In this document: in pieces, positions 1-9,600 of the stretch | Position numbering within the stretch: position 1 is the first letter of the stretch | Layout of the letters: every line of letters starts with the position of its first letter | Source: Streptomyces zhihengii | Lineage (GTDB): Bacteria; Actinomycetota; Actinomycetes; Streptomycetales; Streptomycetaceae | Direction of reading: 5' to 3' | Assembly: GCF_016919245.1 (NCBI RefSeq) | Contig: NZ_JAFEJA010000003.1 | Span: forward strand, 186,001-250,000 | Length of the DNA: 64,000 nt | Translations under genes and position numbers: made by a program | Notes under the pieces: generated by a model | Seen by the model: the letters and a program-made list of their open reading frames with translations, nothing else | What the model was told of the DNA's origin: nothing | The model's database searches: none

Positions 1-1017
1 CTGGGTGGTGCTCGTCCTTGGTATGCGCCTGTTGATTGGCATCGTGGTGAGGGGTCTGAGAGCAGGGCTTTGGACGCTGCTGAGCGGCTGGGGCGGGAGC
101 TGGGATTTTCCTCCGTTCGTGCAGATCTGCATCTGAGTTTCGATGCGTTGCCGCCGGCAAGGCAGGTGGCACGTGTGGTGGCGTGGGCCTTCTATACCGG
201 AGCGAGTGAGGACCTGGTCCGGAGCAAGGTGCCTGGGTGGGTGAAGCAGGCCGCTGCTCAGCGGGTGTCGTGGGGGCGTGACAAGCCAAGTGAGGCCCGG
301 AGCCCAGGCTCGGGCCGGGGCCTGTACTGGCCGACGCGACCCAGCTTGCCGACGGCTGAGGCTGGCGGCACAGCTACAGCTACAGCTACGCAGCGGCCGC
401 GGGCGGGTTCGTTCTCTGCTCAGCCTGCATACGGTGGCCTGAGCCATGCGGCACGGCCGCAGAGTGTGGGTCCGGGGTTCGGTCAGGGTGTGCCCGAGGT
501 TCGGCCGCGGGCGGGTTCGTTCTCTGCTCAGCCTGCGTACGGTGGCCTGAGCCATGCGGCACGGCCGCAGAGTGTGGGTCCGGGGTTCGGTCAGGGTGTG
601 CCCGAGGTTCGGCCGCGGGCGGGTTCGTTCTCTGCTCAGCCTGCGTACGGTGGCCTGAGCCATGCGGCACGGCCGCAGAGTGTGGGTCCGGGGTTCGGTC
701 AGGGTGCCCCCGAGACTCGGCCGCAGGCGGACGCGTACTTCAGGCACGCCGGCTTGTCATGGCCGAGGCACACAACGACAGGCGATGGCGGGCTCAGTTC
801 GCAGCGGCGCGCTGAACGCAACCCTTCCGCAACTGACATGCATCCGTCCCACCGCTTCTTCACGGGCTTCCAATCGGTGCGCTCCAGAAGGCCAGCCCCG
901 TCATCGCCCTTCGGGTATATCCCCCCGGATCCCGACCTCGGGATCCGGAGCGCCCCGACGGTACTGCGTACGACTTGGTCGTCTCCCGAATCTGCCGACC
1001 TCTTCCAGGTTGACTGA
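1..1017 (+). CDS. C-terminal part of a large repeat-bearing protein (5' end outside window)
   Basis: The frame is open from base 1 to a TGA at 1015-1017, so this is the 3' end of a gene that begins upstream. The first 85 or so residues are an ordered alpha-helical stretch (ESRALDAAERLGREL, PPARQVARVVAWAFY). After it comes a Ser/Gly/Pro/Arg-rich tail containing three tandem 36-residue repeats that begin RPRAGSFSAQPAYGG. A low-complexity repetitive C-terminus is also how the 6478-residue effector downstream ends. I infer that this too is the tail of a giant secreted protein of the same locus. No catalytic domain is visible in the part present, and the function is unknown. A TTG at 70 could be read as a start, but the open frame before it argues against that. 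Confidence 0.7.
   Translation: MGGARPWYAPVDWHRGEGSESRALDAAERLGRELGFSSVRADLHLSFDALPPARQVARVVAWAFYTGASEDLVRSKVPGWVKQAAAQRVSWGRDKPSEARSPGSGRGLYWPTRPSLPTAEAGGTATATATQRPRAGSFSAQPAYGGLSHAARPQSVGPGFGQGVPEVRPRAGSFSAQPAYGGLSHAARPQSVGPGFGQGVPEVRPRAGSFSAQPAYGGLSHAARPQSVGPGFGQGAPETRPQADAYFRHAGLSWPRHTTTGDGGLSSQRRAERNPSATDMHPSHRFFTGFQSVRSRRPAPSSPFGYIPPDPDLGIRSAPTVLRTTWSSPESADLFQVD
394..717 (+). repeat. Three tandem 108-bp direct repeats inside the partial ORF
   Basis: Units start at 394, 502 and 610, each with CGGCCGCGGGCGGGTTCG. They are almost identical at the DNA level and keep the frame (36 codons each). The near-identity points to recent expansion or gene conversion. Confidence 0.9.
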
Positions 1018-1182
1018 GCTGACGATGTCGGGTTGGGCTCTGACTGAAGAAGAGAGTGGGAAAGCATCGCTGCTCGCTTCGTACGTGTGGGTAGCGCAGT
1101 TGCTCGTCGCGCCTTCGTCAACTAGCGCGCGCTCGTGCACGGCAGGCAGTGAGGCGTCGAGGATGGCGGGCAGGATCGCTGC

Positions 1183-1404
1183 TTAGACTCGCTGCGCCGA
1201 CGTCAGTCTGCGGGCCTGGTAGCGGGACGGTAGGCCCGCGAAGGCTTGGACGATGTCACTCATGTGCTCGCGGCGGGCCAGCCCCCGCCAGTTCCCCAGG
1301 TGGGCGAAGCGACGCTCGATGCGGGTGCGTCGTGAGGCGTGCGCTTTACGCTGCCACTCGTGCATTTCCTCGCACGCCGTGATCACAGCCCCCATGAAGA
1401 TCAT
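1183..1404 (-). pseudogene. Transposase C-terminal remnant (DDE type)
   Basis: The minus strand encodes a 73-residue fragment with EEMHEWQRKAHASRRTRIE followed by RRFAHLGNWRGLARR and SDIVQAFAGL. This matches the usual end of Streptomyces DDE transposases (KAHxxxRxxVEHxFAxLxNWR...). No N-terminal DDE region is present, so it is an inactive relic. Confidence 0.6.
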
Positions 1405-1479
1405 CTAAGTCGTGGGCCCGGCATCCCTGCACGGTCCAGACCTCCGGCCCTGGAACCGCCGGCCGGGGTCAGTAGGGCC

Positions 1480-1879
1480 AGCGGTCCAGGAACCCTGGCC
1501 AGAGAAACCCCTCGTAGCCGTTGAAGGCCGCCGGGGGTCGATCTCCTTCAGCTCCTCGGCCAGCCGGTTCAGCCCGGTGAACTCCAACCCGCGAGTCGGC
1601 GACCATGCCTCCGCCGTCCGGCATGGCGAAGTAGACCGCCCCGGTCTCCGGCTCGACGCCGAACGATGACCGCTAGGTCTGACTATCGGGGTCCGCCTGC
1701 TCGGTGAGACGGTAAAGCGGGTCCCCGGACGTGAGCAGGGCTGGCACAGCTTCACTCTGCACCACGACTCGTTCGACGAGGCGTGGAGCCAGCAGGATGC
1801 CCACCTCGACGAGCTGCGCCTTCGCGAAGCCGGGGATCCGCCTGACGGCCGCATCGTCCCCATCCGGCTCGCGTGACAT
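1480..1879 (-). pseudogene. Decayed small gene, possibly SUKH-like immunity protein
   Basis: Reading the minus strand from ATG 1879 gives about 67 residues (VRRIPGFAKAQLVEVGILLA, SGDPLYRLTEQADPD). An in-frame TAG at 1676-1678 follows, then the same frame continues with SSFGVEPETGAVYFAMPDGG before shifting frame near 1575. The SGPLYRL / VDPETGxVYF pattern resembles SUKH-type immunity proteins that accompany Streptomyces polymorphic toxins. That family link is inference from a short pattern. The gene is clearly broken by a stop and a frameshift. It lies directly downstream of the partial giant gene, the usual place for an immunity gene. Confidence 0.3.
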
Positions 1880-2269
1880 GCCCTAGACCAGCCCACTCGG
1901 TCAGCTGGCCGCACGTCGCCATCGAACGATTCTCTTCCGTCGGTAGTGGTCCTGACCCTATCGAGCCGGTCTCAGGCCACGGCAGGCCGCACTTGCCGGG
2001 ACAGCCTTGAGTTGGTCGGCTCCGGTAGGGCGCTCAGGGCGAGCCTCACGTTGCATGGACCGAATGTCTACGTGGAGAAAGTACTAACGGACACAGTTGT
2101 CTTGAGCTTTGAGCCCTTGAGAGGGACGCACTCGTACACTCCGGTAAGCGCGCCAGCGGTGTGGCGATTGAACGTGACCGTGTCGACTGGTCATCTAGTT
2201 GTTGCGACGAGTAGGCGTTCGTTCCTCGCTTGTCTGCGGCGTGTTCCGATGTAGAGAGAGGACGGGTTC
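1880..2269. other. Intergenic region upstream of the effector operon
   Basis: No convincing gene is present; a 102-codon frame at 1946-2254 lacks a ribosome-binding site and family features. The promoter of the operon starting at 2270 should lie here, but I see no clear -35/-10 pair. An AGAGAGGAC Shine-Dalgarno sits just before the ATG at 2270. Confidence 0.5.
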
Positions 2270-2761
2270 ATGCCGGATCTGACGCACTTGGATTCACAGG
2301 CGCTGAGGACGTTTCGTGAAAACGACGTCGCAGGGTTCATCAGCAATCTGGACAAGATCCAGAAGGATGACCCGGCGGGGGTTCAAGCCGTGAAGAGCAT
2401 CGCCGAGGGGCGCACCACGCCGGACACGCTTTGGTATGCGGGAACCTCTTCCCACCCCCCGGTTGCGATCGGCTTGATGGGTGCAGAAGACACCGTGCAC
2501 GGCCAGACACTGCTGAAGAGCATCATGACAGCCGCTTCCTCGGTAGCGGGAATCCTCGATACCCAGCAAAAACTCTTCGCCAACATTGATCGCAACCTCG
2601 GCGAAACTGTTGACACCCTGCTCAAGAATCAGGGTGACACTCTCGAATCCATAGGCGCTGAAAAGATGCTCGACGCCTTTGCGGACACCGGTCGAAGCGC
2701 TGTCACAGGTCAGCCCACCGGATCCGTTGGAGGCGTCACGCTTCCCTCGGGGACCGTGTAA
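2270..2761 (+). CDS. T7SS-locus helical protein of unknown function
   Basis: 163 residues from ATG 2270, preceded by GAGAGGAC at good spacing. The N-terminal half (LDSQALRTFRENDVAGFISNL) and the central segment (SIMTAASSVAGILDTQQ ... LGETVDTLLKNQGDTLESIG) look like long amphipathic helices. The C-terminal 25 residues are Gly/Thr/Ser-rich and probably disordered. There is no signal peptide or membrane segment. It is the first gene of a run of five co-directional genes leading to the giant effector, and the next start is 86 bp away. By position and helical content I infer a small T7SS partner or co-secreted protein. I do not recognise a named family with certainty. Confidence 0.7.
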   Translation: MPDLTHLDSQALRTFRENDVAGFISNLDKIQKDDPAGVQAVKSIAEGRTTPDTLWYAGTSSHPPVAIGLMGAEDTVHGQTLLKSIMTAASSVAGILDTQQKLFANIDRNLGETVDTLLKNQGDTLESIGAEKMLDAFADTGRSAVTGQPTGSVGGVTLPSGTV

Positions 2762-2847
2762 GAGCCTAGAGCCAGTTCGGCTCCTACACCGCACACCCAA
2801 CACGTCTGAGTCGCCCAACTTCCTCATCAAGGTGGAGCAACGCTGCC

Positions 2848-5760
2848 ATGCCTGAGAACTCCGAGCCCCGCTTCGACGCTGATGACACCTGGGCCAGGGC
2901 TGTCTCGACGTTCACCGGGTTCCCCATGACCGGTAGGGCTGCGATGTTCGAGAAGCTTACAAGCAGCGACGGCATCCCCCTATTCCGCATGGGCTTCGAC
3001 AAGGTCGCAATGAAAGCTGTTGACCTTGACAACATGGGCTGGATGAGAAGTAACGGTGAAGATTACGTCCTACCGTTCTACAACGCCCCTGGCGACGGTC
3101 ATCACAAGGACGGGATCTCGATGTATGAGGCCCTGTTCGTGTTCATCGGCGTCATCATCGGCGAGGACGGCCGGGCGCGCCTGCTCCCTCAGGGAACAGG
3201 GGGCAGAGGTGGTGCTTTCACGGGTGTCTTGGGTGATGAATGGGACAGCACTGCCAAGGCACAGTACATCGGCGGTCCAGGAGTAGCCCTCGGAGCGCTG
3301 CTGCAACCCCCCTACTCAACCAGGGACCACGGAGATCACAACTCCGACGTCATCTCCGACGCAAACGCTGTTGACCTCGGCTCGTTCGAACGAGTGGCGC
3401 AGTCATTCGACCGCACGAAACAGTTCATTGTTGATCACGCAGCCGTACTCAATGCGTGGGAGCAGGCGATGGGGGCCGACGAGGCAGCCTGGAGGGGAAG
3501 TGCAGCCGGCGCATTCAAGGACCTCTTGCACACCCTTCGGACAAACTACGACGACTATCTGCGGCAGATGGGTGGACCCACGTTCCAAGGTGCTCACACC
3601 ACCCTCGGTGGATACACGCCCACCTCCACGTACGGCGACGCCATGGCCCAGGCGCAGCAAGCCCTCGCCGTAGAAGCCAGGCGGCTTTACGACGCTTGGC
3701 ACGCGTGGTCGCACGATCCCAATTACATTCACGATCCGCATCACGCTGTGCTGACCATGCTGGACAGAGTGCAGCAGTGGCTCTGGGTGAACAACATCAG
3801 CCAGGTCAACGTGCGCACCGGCAGAGGGCACACACCTTCCTACGAGACCACCGCGGCCTTCAAGGAAAACCTCGAACTCGATGTGCCCGAACTCGGTCGC
3901 GTGATCTCGGGCAACCTCCGCGATACGAACACCTGGAAACAGATCGGCCAGGCAGCAGTCGACCTGTGGAATCTGAACGTCAACAGAACGCTTGTTCCTG
4001 CCGCAGAGACTGCCCTGTCGAACCTGAACAATGCGTGGGCAAGCATCAGTTCCCTTATCGGAACGCCAATGGAGACCAAAGCCACCAGCCCGCTCTCCGC
4101 ACAGACCCCAGGGGCGCAAGCAGCGGATGCCAGCGCGAGGGCCGGCCGAGCAGCTTCGGAACTCGAACGCCTTAACGAGACACTGGGCGCTGGGCCGGGC
4201 AGCAGTGGTCTGAACGGGGGTGGATTGGGCGGGGGCCTGGGCGTTCCAGGGGCGAACATCCCTGACGGGCTGGGTGCACCCGGGACCCCGGGGGGCCTCA
4301 CTGAATCGGCTGACAGTCCGGGGTCGTCCGCTCCCTTGAACGGCTCTGGTGGAATCCCGGCCCTGGACGGCACCGCTCTGGATGCCCTCAATGGTCCGGG
4401 AACTGTTCCGAGCCTGCAGGGTGCCACCGGCGATTCCGGCTTGCCGACAGGCGGAACATCGTCTGCCGCGAACGGATCAGGTGCAGGGGCGCTCCCCTTC
4501 CTTCCACTGAGCCCTGGCATCCTCCCTCCGGCGCCCCCCAATAGGGGCACCGGCCCCGGCGGGCAATTGTCGTCGCCGCTCAACCCGGGCCTCGACACGA
4601 GCAGCCTCACCAATCCGGACGGCAGCGTTACTCGGCTGAACCCCGACGGCTCGCTTGTGACAAGCAATCCGGACGGTACTACCACTGCGTTCGACCCGGA
4701 CACTGGCAAGCTCACAACGCTTTCTCCCGACGGCAGTGAAACGGTCACGGACCTGAGCTCAGGGCGTGCCGTCACCGGCTCGGATGGCATCACGTCGAGG
4801 CTGAACCCTGATGGCACCCTCACCACCGTCTTCCCCGACGGCACCAGTACGACGGTGAGCCCGGACATCGGTTCGGTAAGCACCACTACTCCGGACGGTG
4901 AAGTGTCCACGGCCCGTCTCAACCCCAGCGGGGGAGTTGACGGGTCCTTCGGTGGCGATGGTGCGTCCGGTCTGGACACCAGTGTGTCTGGGCTGTCCGA
5001 GCTCCGGGAAAGTCTCGGCGACCTGGGGACCCCGGGGGGAATTGGTGGTGGTCTGGCCGGCGGCGATTCCATTGCCGGACTGAACCCGAGTGGGGGAGGC
5101 GACGGGACGTTTGGGGGCGGTGGGCTGTCCGACCAGGGTGCTGGAACGTCAGAGCTGTCCGCGCTCAACGACAGTCTCGGAGACTTGGCGTCTGTCGGCT
5201 CGGGAGGGGGAGCGGGACTTGATGGACTTGGCGCTTCCGGTGGTCTCAACGCTGCTGAAGCTGCCGGTGCTGCAGGCGGAGGCGTGAGCGGCCTCGATGA
5301 CGAGCTTGGCTACGACGAATTTGATGCCGACGCGACGACCGCAGGCGCGCTCGGCGCGCCAGCAGCGGGCGCAGGTGTCGGCGGTCCGGGAGCGGGTGCA
5401 ACTCCCCTGAACCCTATGCCGATGGGTATGCCGATGGGCGGCATGGGCGGCATGGGTGGCATGGGTGGTGGCGGCCAGTCGTCCAACGAGCGTGTTCGAA
5501 ACGTCCTGACCGATCCCGGTGGCAGCACCACTCCCGGTCGTGGCAACAGGTCGAGCAGGCGTTCGGCTGAGGGTGTAGACGCTGGTCCTGCGCGGCGACG
5601 CAGCACCTCAAGTGCTGCGGGCTCTGCCACCGCGACGCAGGACGCAGGCCAGGGCGCTCAGGCCACGCAGAGCAGCGTGCGACCGGTGGACTGGACACCT
5701 GAGGAAGAGGACGTCTGGGGCACCGATGAAGGTGGAGCGCCTGCGTCAATCGGACGTTGA
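2848..5760 (+). CDS. Large WXG100-like T7SS-associated protein with NPDG repeats
   Basis: 970 residues from ATG 2848, preceded by AAGGTGGAG. Residues 1-185 are mixed alpha/beta. Residues about 185-250 form a helical segment with a WRG turn (W215-R-G217 in EAAWRGSAAGAF) typical of WXG100-type hairpins. Residues about 270-420 are helical. Residues 455-590 are Gly/Pro-rich. Residues about 585-690 contain repeated NPDG/PDGS/PDGT units that look like a short beta-solenoid. A GMPMGGMGGMGG stretch and an acidic C-terminus (WTPEEEDVWGTDEGG) follow. It has no signal peptide, in line with T7SS cargo or chaperone-like partners. It ends 19 bp before the YbaB-like gene. I infer a secreted or surface scaffold that works with the giant effector; no enzymatic motif is visible. 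Confidence 0.75.
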   Translation: MPENSEPRFDADDTWARAVSTFTGFPMTGRAAMFEKLTSSDGIPLFRMGFDKVAMKAVDLDNMGWMRSNGEDYVLPFYNAPGDGHHKDGISMYEALFVFIGVIIGEDGRARLLPQGTGGRGGAFTGVLGDEWDSTAKAQYIGGPGVALGALLQPPYSTRDHGDHNSDVISDANAVDLGSFERVAQSFDRTKQFIVDHAAVLNAWEQAMGADEAAWRGSAAGAFKDLLHTLRTNYDDYLRQMGGPTFQGAHTTLGGYTPTSTYGDAMAQAQQALAVEARRLYDAWHAWSHDPNYIHDPHHAVLTMLDRVQQWLWVNNISQVNVRTGRGHTPSYETTAAFKENLELDVPELGRVISGNLRDTNTWKQIGQAAVDLWNLNVNRTLVPAAETALSNLNNAWASISSLIGTPMETKATSPLSAQTPGAQAADASARAGRAASELERLNETLGAGPGSSGLNGGGLGGGLGVPGANIPDGLGAPGTPGGLTESADSPGSSAPLNGSGGIPALDGTALDALNGPGTVPSLQGATGDSGLPTGGTSSAANGSGAGALPFLPLSPGILPPAPPNRGTGPGGQLSSPLNPGLDTSSLTNPDGSVTRLNPDGSLVTSNPDGTTTAFDPDTGKLTTLSPDGSETVTDLSSGRAVTGSDGITSRLNPDGTLTTVFPDGTSTTVSPDIGSVSTTTPDGEVSTARLNPSGGVDGSFGGDGASGLDTSVSGLSELRESLGDLGTPGGIGGGLAGGDSIAGLNPSGGGDGTFGGGGLSDQGAGTSELSALNDSLGDLASVGSGGGAGLDGLGASGGLNAAEAAGAAGGGVSGLDDELGYDEFDADATTAGALGAPAAGAGVGGPGAGATPLNPMPMGMPMGGMGGMGGMGGGGQSSNERVRNVLTDPGGSTTPGRGNRSSRRSAEGVDAGPARRRSTSSAAGSATATQDAGQGAQATQSSVRPVDWTPEEEDVWGTDEGGAPASIGR

Positions 5761-5779
5761 GCACAGCAGGAGGACTGGC

Positions 5780-6220
5780 ATGCAGGAATCATTTGAAAAG
5801 CGCATCGCGCAGGCGATGAGTGAACTCGAAACGACACAGGCAGCGCTGGCCAAGGCTCAAGAGGATCTTCGCGCAGCCACCATGATTTCAAGGTCGCGAG
5901 ACCGTGCCGTGGAGGTCACTGTGGGGCCTCAGGGTGAGCTCATTGGGTTGAGCTTTCTCGAGAGCAAGTATCGCTCGATGTCGGCGACGCAGTTGGCTGC
6001 CAGCGTGCTTGAGGCTGCGGATAGTGCGCGCGCCATGATGGCACGGCAAGTCATGGAGGCTTTTCAGCCTCTGCTGACTGGCAGCCCCACTGTCCCTGAG
6101 ATCGGGGCTACGCAGGTGGATTGGCAAGACATCTTCGGCGGCGTCGACCTTGAGGGTGTTGATGGGTTTTCGGTGGGTGGTCGGTTGCGGGATGAGTTGT
6201 CTGAGGATGAGGAGGGTTGA
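5780..6220 (+). CDS. YbaB/EbfC-like DNA-binding family protein of T7SS locus
   Basis: 146 residues from ATG 5780, chosen because AGGAGG (5769-5774) lies at ideal spacing; an upstream in-frame ATG would overlap the previous gene. The N-terminus is a long helix (ESFEKRIAQAMSELETTQAAL). It is followed by a beta-rich segment (VEVTVGPQGELIGLSFL) and a second helix (SATQLAASVLEAADSARAMM), the helix-strand-helix layout of the YbaB/EbfC fold. The acidic C-terminal extension (DLEGVDGF ... ELSEDEEG) is common in actinobacterial relatives next to WXG100 genes. YbaB proteins dimerise and bind DNA, but in T7SS loci their role is unclear. The stop nearly touches the next start (2-nt gap), suggesting translational coupling. 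Confidence 0.8.
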   Translation: MQESFEKRIAQAMSELETTQAALAKAQEDLRAATMISRSRDRAVEVTVGPQGELIGLSFLESKYRSMSATQLAASVLEAADSARAMMARQVMEAFQPLLTGSPTVPEIGATQVDWQDIFGGVDLEGVDGFSVGGRLRDELSEDEEG

Positions 6221-6222
6221 TT

Positions 6223-6666
6223 GTGCCTGAGCATGGTGCGGGTGGTGTGTCGGGTTCTGGTGGTGGGGTGTCGGGGGCGGTTCCGGTGCCGGTGCCGGTG
6301 CCGGTGCCGGTGTCGGGTGTGGGTGGGTCGTCGTATTCGGCTGATCCGGCGCGGGTGCAGTACGGGTTGCGGGAGATGCAGAAGATTGCCGGCCTGGCGC
6401 AGGAGATGATGCGGGATTTTGAGGCTGCTGTTGCTGTGACGCGGGGTTGGGAGGGTGAGGGGGACAGTTTCGCGAGGGAGAACAAGCCGAGGGTGGCGGC
6501 GGAGAACAAGGCGGCGTCCGAGACGGTTCGGGCGGTTGCGGAGGCGATTTCGTCGGCTGCTGACGCGACGGCGGGGAATGTGAAGAGTATTCAGTCTCAT
6601 CAGGGTGGCGTGGTGGACGCTGTCCGTGAGGAGGCGCGTAAGAGCGAGGGTCTGGGAAGGCGCTGA
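6223..6666 (+). CDS. WXG100-like protein
   Basis: 147 residues from GTG 6223, chosen because GGAGGG (6211-6216) lies 6 nt upstream; a TTG at 6217 would overlap the Shine-Dalgarno and the previous stop. After a Gly/Val/Pro repeat (PVPVPVPVPV) comes a helix, a W-E-G turn (W76-E77-G78 in TRGWEGEGDSF) and a second helix (ASETVRAVAEAISSAADATAG). This is the helix-WXG-helix plan of WXG100 proteins, which dimerise and carry T7SS export signals. It sits 6 bp before the giant effector and is its likely secretion partner (inference). No YxxxD/E tail motif is clear. Confidence 0.8.
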   Translation: MPEHGAGGVSGSGGGVSGAVPVPVPVPVPVSGVGGSSYSADPARVQYGLREMQKIAGLAQEMMRDFEAAVAVTRGWEGEGDSFARENKPRVAAENKAASETVRAVAEAISSAADATAGNVKSIQSHQGGVVDAVREEARKSEGLGRR

Positions 6667-6672
6667 GCGTGT

Positions 6673-9600
6673 ATGGCGATTGAGCCCTCTGAGGATTTGC
6701 AGCGGCTGATCTTTGTTTTGACCGGTGAGCGGTTTCTTGAGGCGGATGAGGATCGTGGCTATGCGAGTCATGATCCTTATGTTCGTCTGGCGAGGCGGGC
6801 GCGGGATCTGTCGGGGACGATTGAGGGCTCGGTTGGTGGGATTGGTCGTGCGTTGCCGGGGGAGGCGGGTGCGGCGTATGTGCGGGCTATGCGGTTGTTG
6901 GTGAATGATGGCGGCCGTAATGCTTTGGGGGAGTTTGCGGGGCAGTTGGACCGGATTGCTGATGGTCGGGTCCGGACGTCGATGAATGTTACGGAGTCGA
7001 AGTGGCAGTTGGTCGCTGAGCTGGTTCGGTTGTTGATCGAGCTGGCGGTGTTGGCGGCGATGGCGTTCTTCTCGGGGGGTTTGTCGGCGGGGCAGCAGGC
7101 GGTGGCGATGCTGCGGTCGCGGGTTTTTTTGTTGACGGTGCTGGATGCGTTGTTGAGTCGGACGCGGTTGATGCCGTCGTTGAGTGAGGCGTTCGAGGAG
7201 GCGTTCCAGACGTTTGCGGTGCGTCTGGCGTTGATGGTGGCGGGGCCTGAGGGGCGTCGTCCGAAGGGGTTCGATCTGGGGGATATTGCCCGGTCGGCTG
7301 TGGTGGGTGGTTTGGCGGGTGCGTTCCACGGGGTGTTGTCGGGGACGGTCGGGAAGGTGTTGACGGGCCGGTTGGGGCGGCCGTTGGTGAAGGATGTGTC
7401 GGGGGACGTGGCGGTGAAGGTTGCGCCGCGGGGGGTGTTCACGGCCGGCAACGGGGTGCGGGCGGTGGGTGCGGGTGCGGGTGCGTTCGTGGCCGAGGGG
7501 GCCGCGGAAGCCGGTGCGGAGTTCGTGACCAATGGTCTGTTCGACGGCCGGTGGAAGGTCGAGGCGTCCACGTTCTACGGCGCCGGGATCAGTGGTGTCA
7601 CCGAAGGCGTCCTCACCGCCGGCGTCGTCGCCGGCGCGTTCGCGTTGAAGGACAGCATCTCGCGCATCAAGAGCGTCGCCACCAGCACGGGTGACGTCCG
7701 TTCCGGTGACGCGGGGACCACCGCCGATCAGACGTCGGTGGTCAACACCACCGACCTCACCGCGACCGGCACTGAAACCGGCCCGGTCACCAGGGTGGCG
7801 GGCGGCATCGTCACGAGCACCCAGACCACCGCGGCCGCCGCCAGCCACGACACGGACGCGCACAGCATCGACACCGCACCGGTCACAGCCCCCGGCACCA
7901 CGCCACCGGCAACAACCAGCAACAACACCCCAAGCCCCGCCGTAGTAACACGCCAAGCACCCTCCACCGGCGCTTCATTTGCCGACAGTGACGCAACGAG
8001 CTCGACATCCATCACCGCCAGGCAATCGGGCCTGGCACCCCTAACCGGGGCTGTGGACACCACAGGTGCACATAGCGGAACCGGCAGGCAGCCGTCTCAG
8101 CACGCTGTAACCGGCGCGGAGTCTGACACGGATACAACTGACCGAGTCAGTGACGCGACGCGGCCTCCAGCCGCGCCGGTCGTTGGCGCCGGGATCCGCA
8201 GCGACGCGACGATCTCGCATGCACCTGAGCCGCCCATCGGCGGTCCGCTACCGCAGAGCGATGTCCCTACACCCACGGCAGGCGGACCCCCGACTCCCTC
8301 GGCTGCCCAAGCGCCCAGTGGAACACAGGAGCCTGCACGAGGCGAACGCGGAGTGAAGGATGCAGGTGTAGCGTCTCGCGCGGGCGCGGCGGAGGCGGCA
8401 AACCCTCAGAGCGCCCGCGCAGCGCAACCGCCGGCCTCGGCGTCGACGACCGGGCACCCCGCGTTGAGCAGCGGCGAAGCCCAGTCCCCCCAACATGTTG
8501 CACACGATGGGCAACAGCCTTACGGCTCGATTGCGTTGCCTTTGCCGGAGTCGGTGACCGCATCCACTGACTGGCCCACTCAGGACGTCGGCGCCGCGCT
8601 TACCACCCACGCCTCCCAGACCACACGCGGGCAAGAACCGTTGACCGGTCCCGCGCTCGGGACCGCCCACCAGACTGGCTCCGCAGCGCCATTCGCAGAC
8701 GCGGCTGATGCAGAGCAGACCGGCCCCGAGCGAAGTGGCTATGCCGAGGCGCTTCCCCTACCTCCAACGGCGGCATCGGGCATAGCTGACGGTCCTCCGG
8801 GGACGGCGGCGCCGACTACGAAGCATGCAGCAGAGCAGAGCCCGAACGCGAAAGCGTTGCCACCACGCACTCTTGCCGTCCACGGTTCCGCTGCCCCCGC
8901 CACCAACCAGGCGGCGCCAAGGAGCAACAACGCGACAACGGGCGACACGGCAACTGCTGGCTCCACACATGATCGACCGCAAACCACAGAGTCGTCCGCG
9001 GGCTCGCACGAGGCAGACACCGCGAATTCAGCCCTGTCCACTGGTGAACAGGCGGGCTGGCGGTTGTCGGAGCTAGGGCTGGAGCCTGGCGCGGCTCGAT
9101 CCGCTGCTGAAAGACAGGCCACCGAAGGCGCTGCTGGATGGGCGGAGCCCTCCGACGCGGCCGTCACCCCGAACCAGGGCGAGCTGACAGCCCCTGCCGG
9201 CACAGCGTTGATGTCTCACACGTCGACGGCGGGGGAGACGCTTGACATCACGCAGCTTGCAGGACAGTGGTTCGGTGTGAGGCGGCCCTCTCCATCGATG
9301 GAAGAGCGCACGGCCCGGTTGGTCGCCGTAGTGGAGAGACGCCAGACTGAACAGCGCGGCGAAGGGGCACCGCATGATGGCGCGGAGAGGGAGCCTTCCC
9401 TGTCGGAGGGTATTGCGGACCTCGCGACAGTACTGCTGGGGGTGCGCGACGCTGAACGCGTGGCACGCGACATGCCGATGGTCCTCCCTGGAGTGATGGT
9501 AAGGATGGTGGGCGACGTTGAGCACGTACTGGCCACCGCCCTCCTGACAGGCCCCGGAATACAGCACCCGCCTCTCGTTGCTCGAGCCCGCGAGTATCTT

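Noticed and set aside
386-670. Open frame on the minus strand with perfect internal repeats
   Set aside because: It is the antisense shadow of the 108-bp repeats in the plus-strand protein tail; no start signal or family features.
1946-2254. 102-codon plus-strand frame before the effector operon
   Set aside because: No Shine-Dalgarno and no domain or repeat pattern; more likely promoter region.
3840-5249. Long (469-codon) minus-strand open frame opposite the 970-residue gene
   Set aside because: A high-GC antisense artefact: Ser/Pro-rich throughout, no ribosome-binding site, and the plus-strand gene has clear domains.
6280-6320. GTGCCGGTGCCGGTG tandem hexamer run as a possible microsatellite or CRISPR-like array
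   Set aside because: It simply encodes PVPVPV in the WXG100-like protein; there are no spacers.
6064-7956. 630-codon minus-strand frame across the WXG100 and giant gene starts
   Set aside because: Arg/His/Pro-rich shadow of strongly biased plus-strand codons; no recognisable domain.
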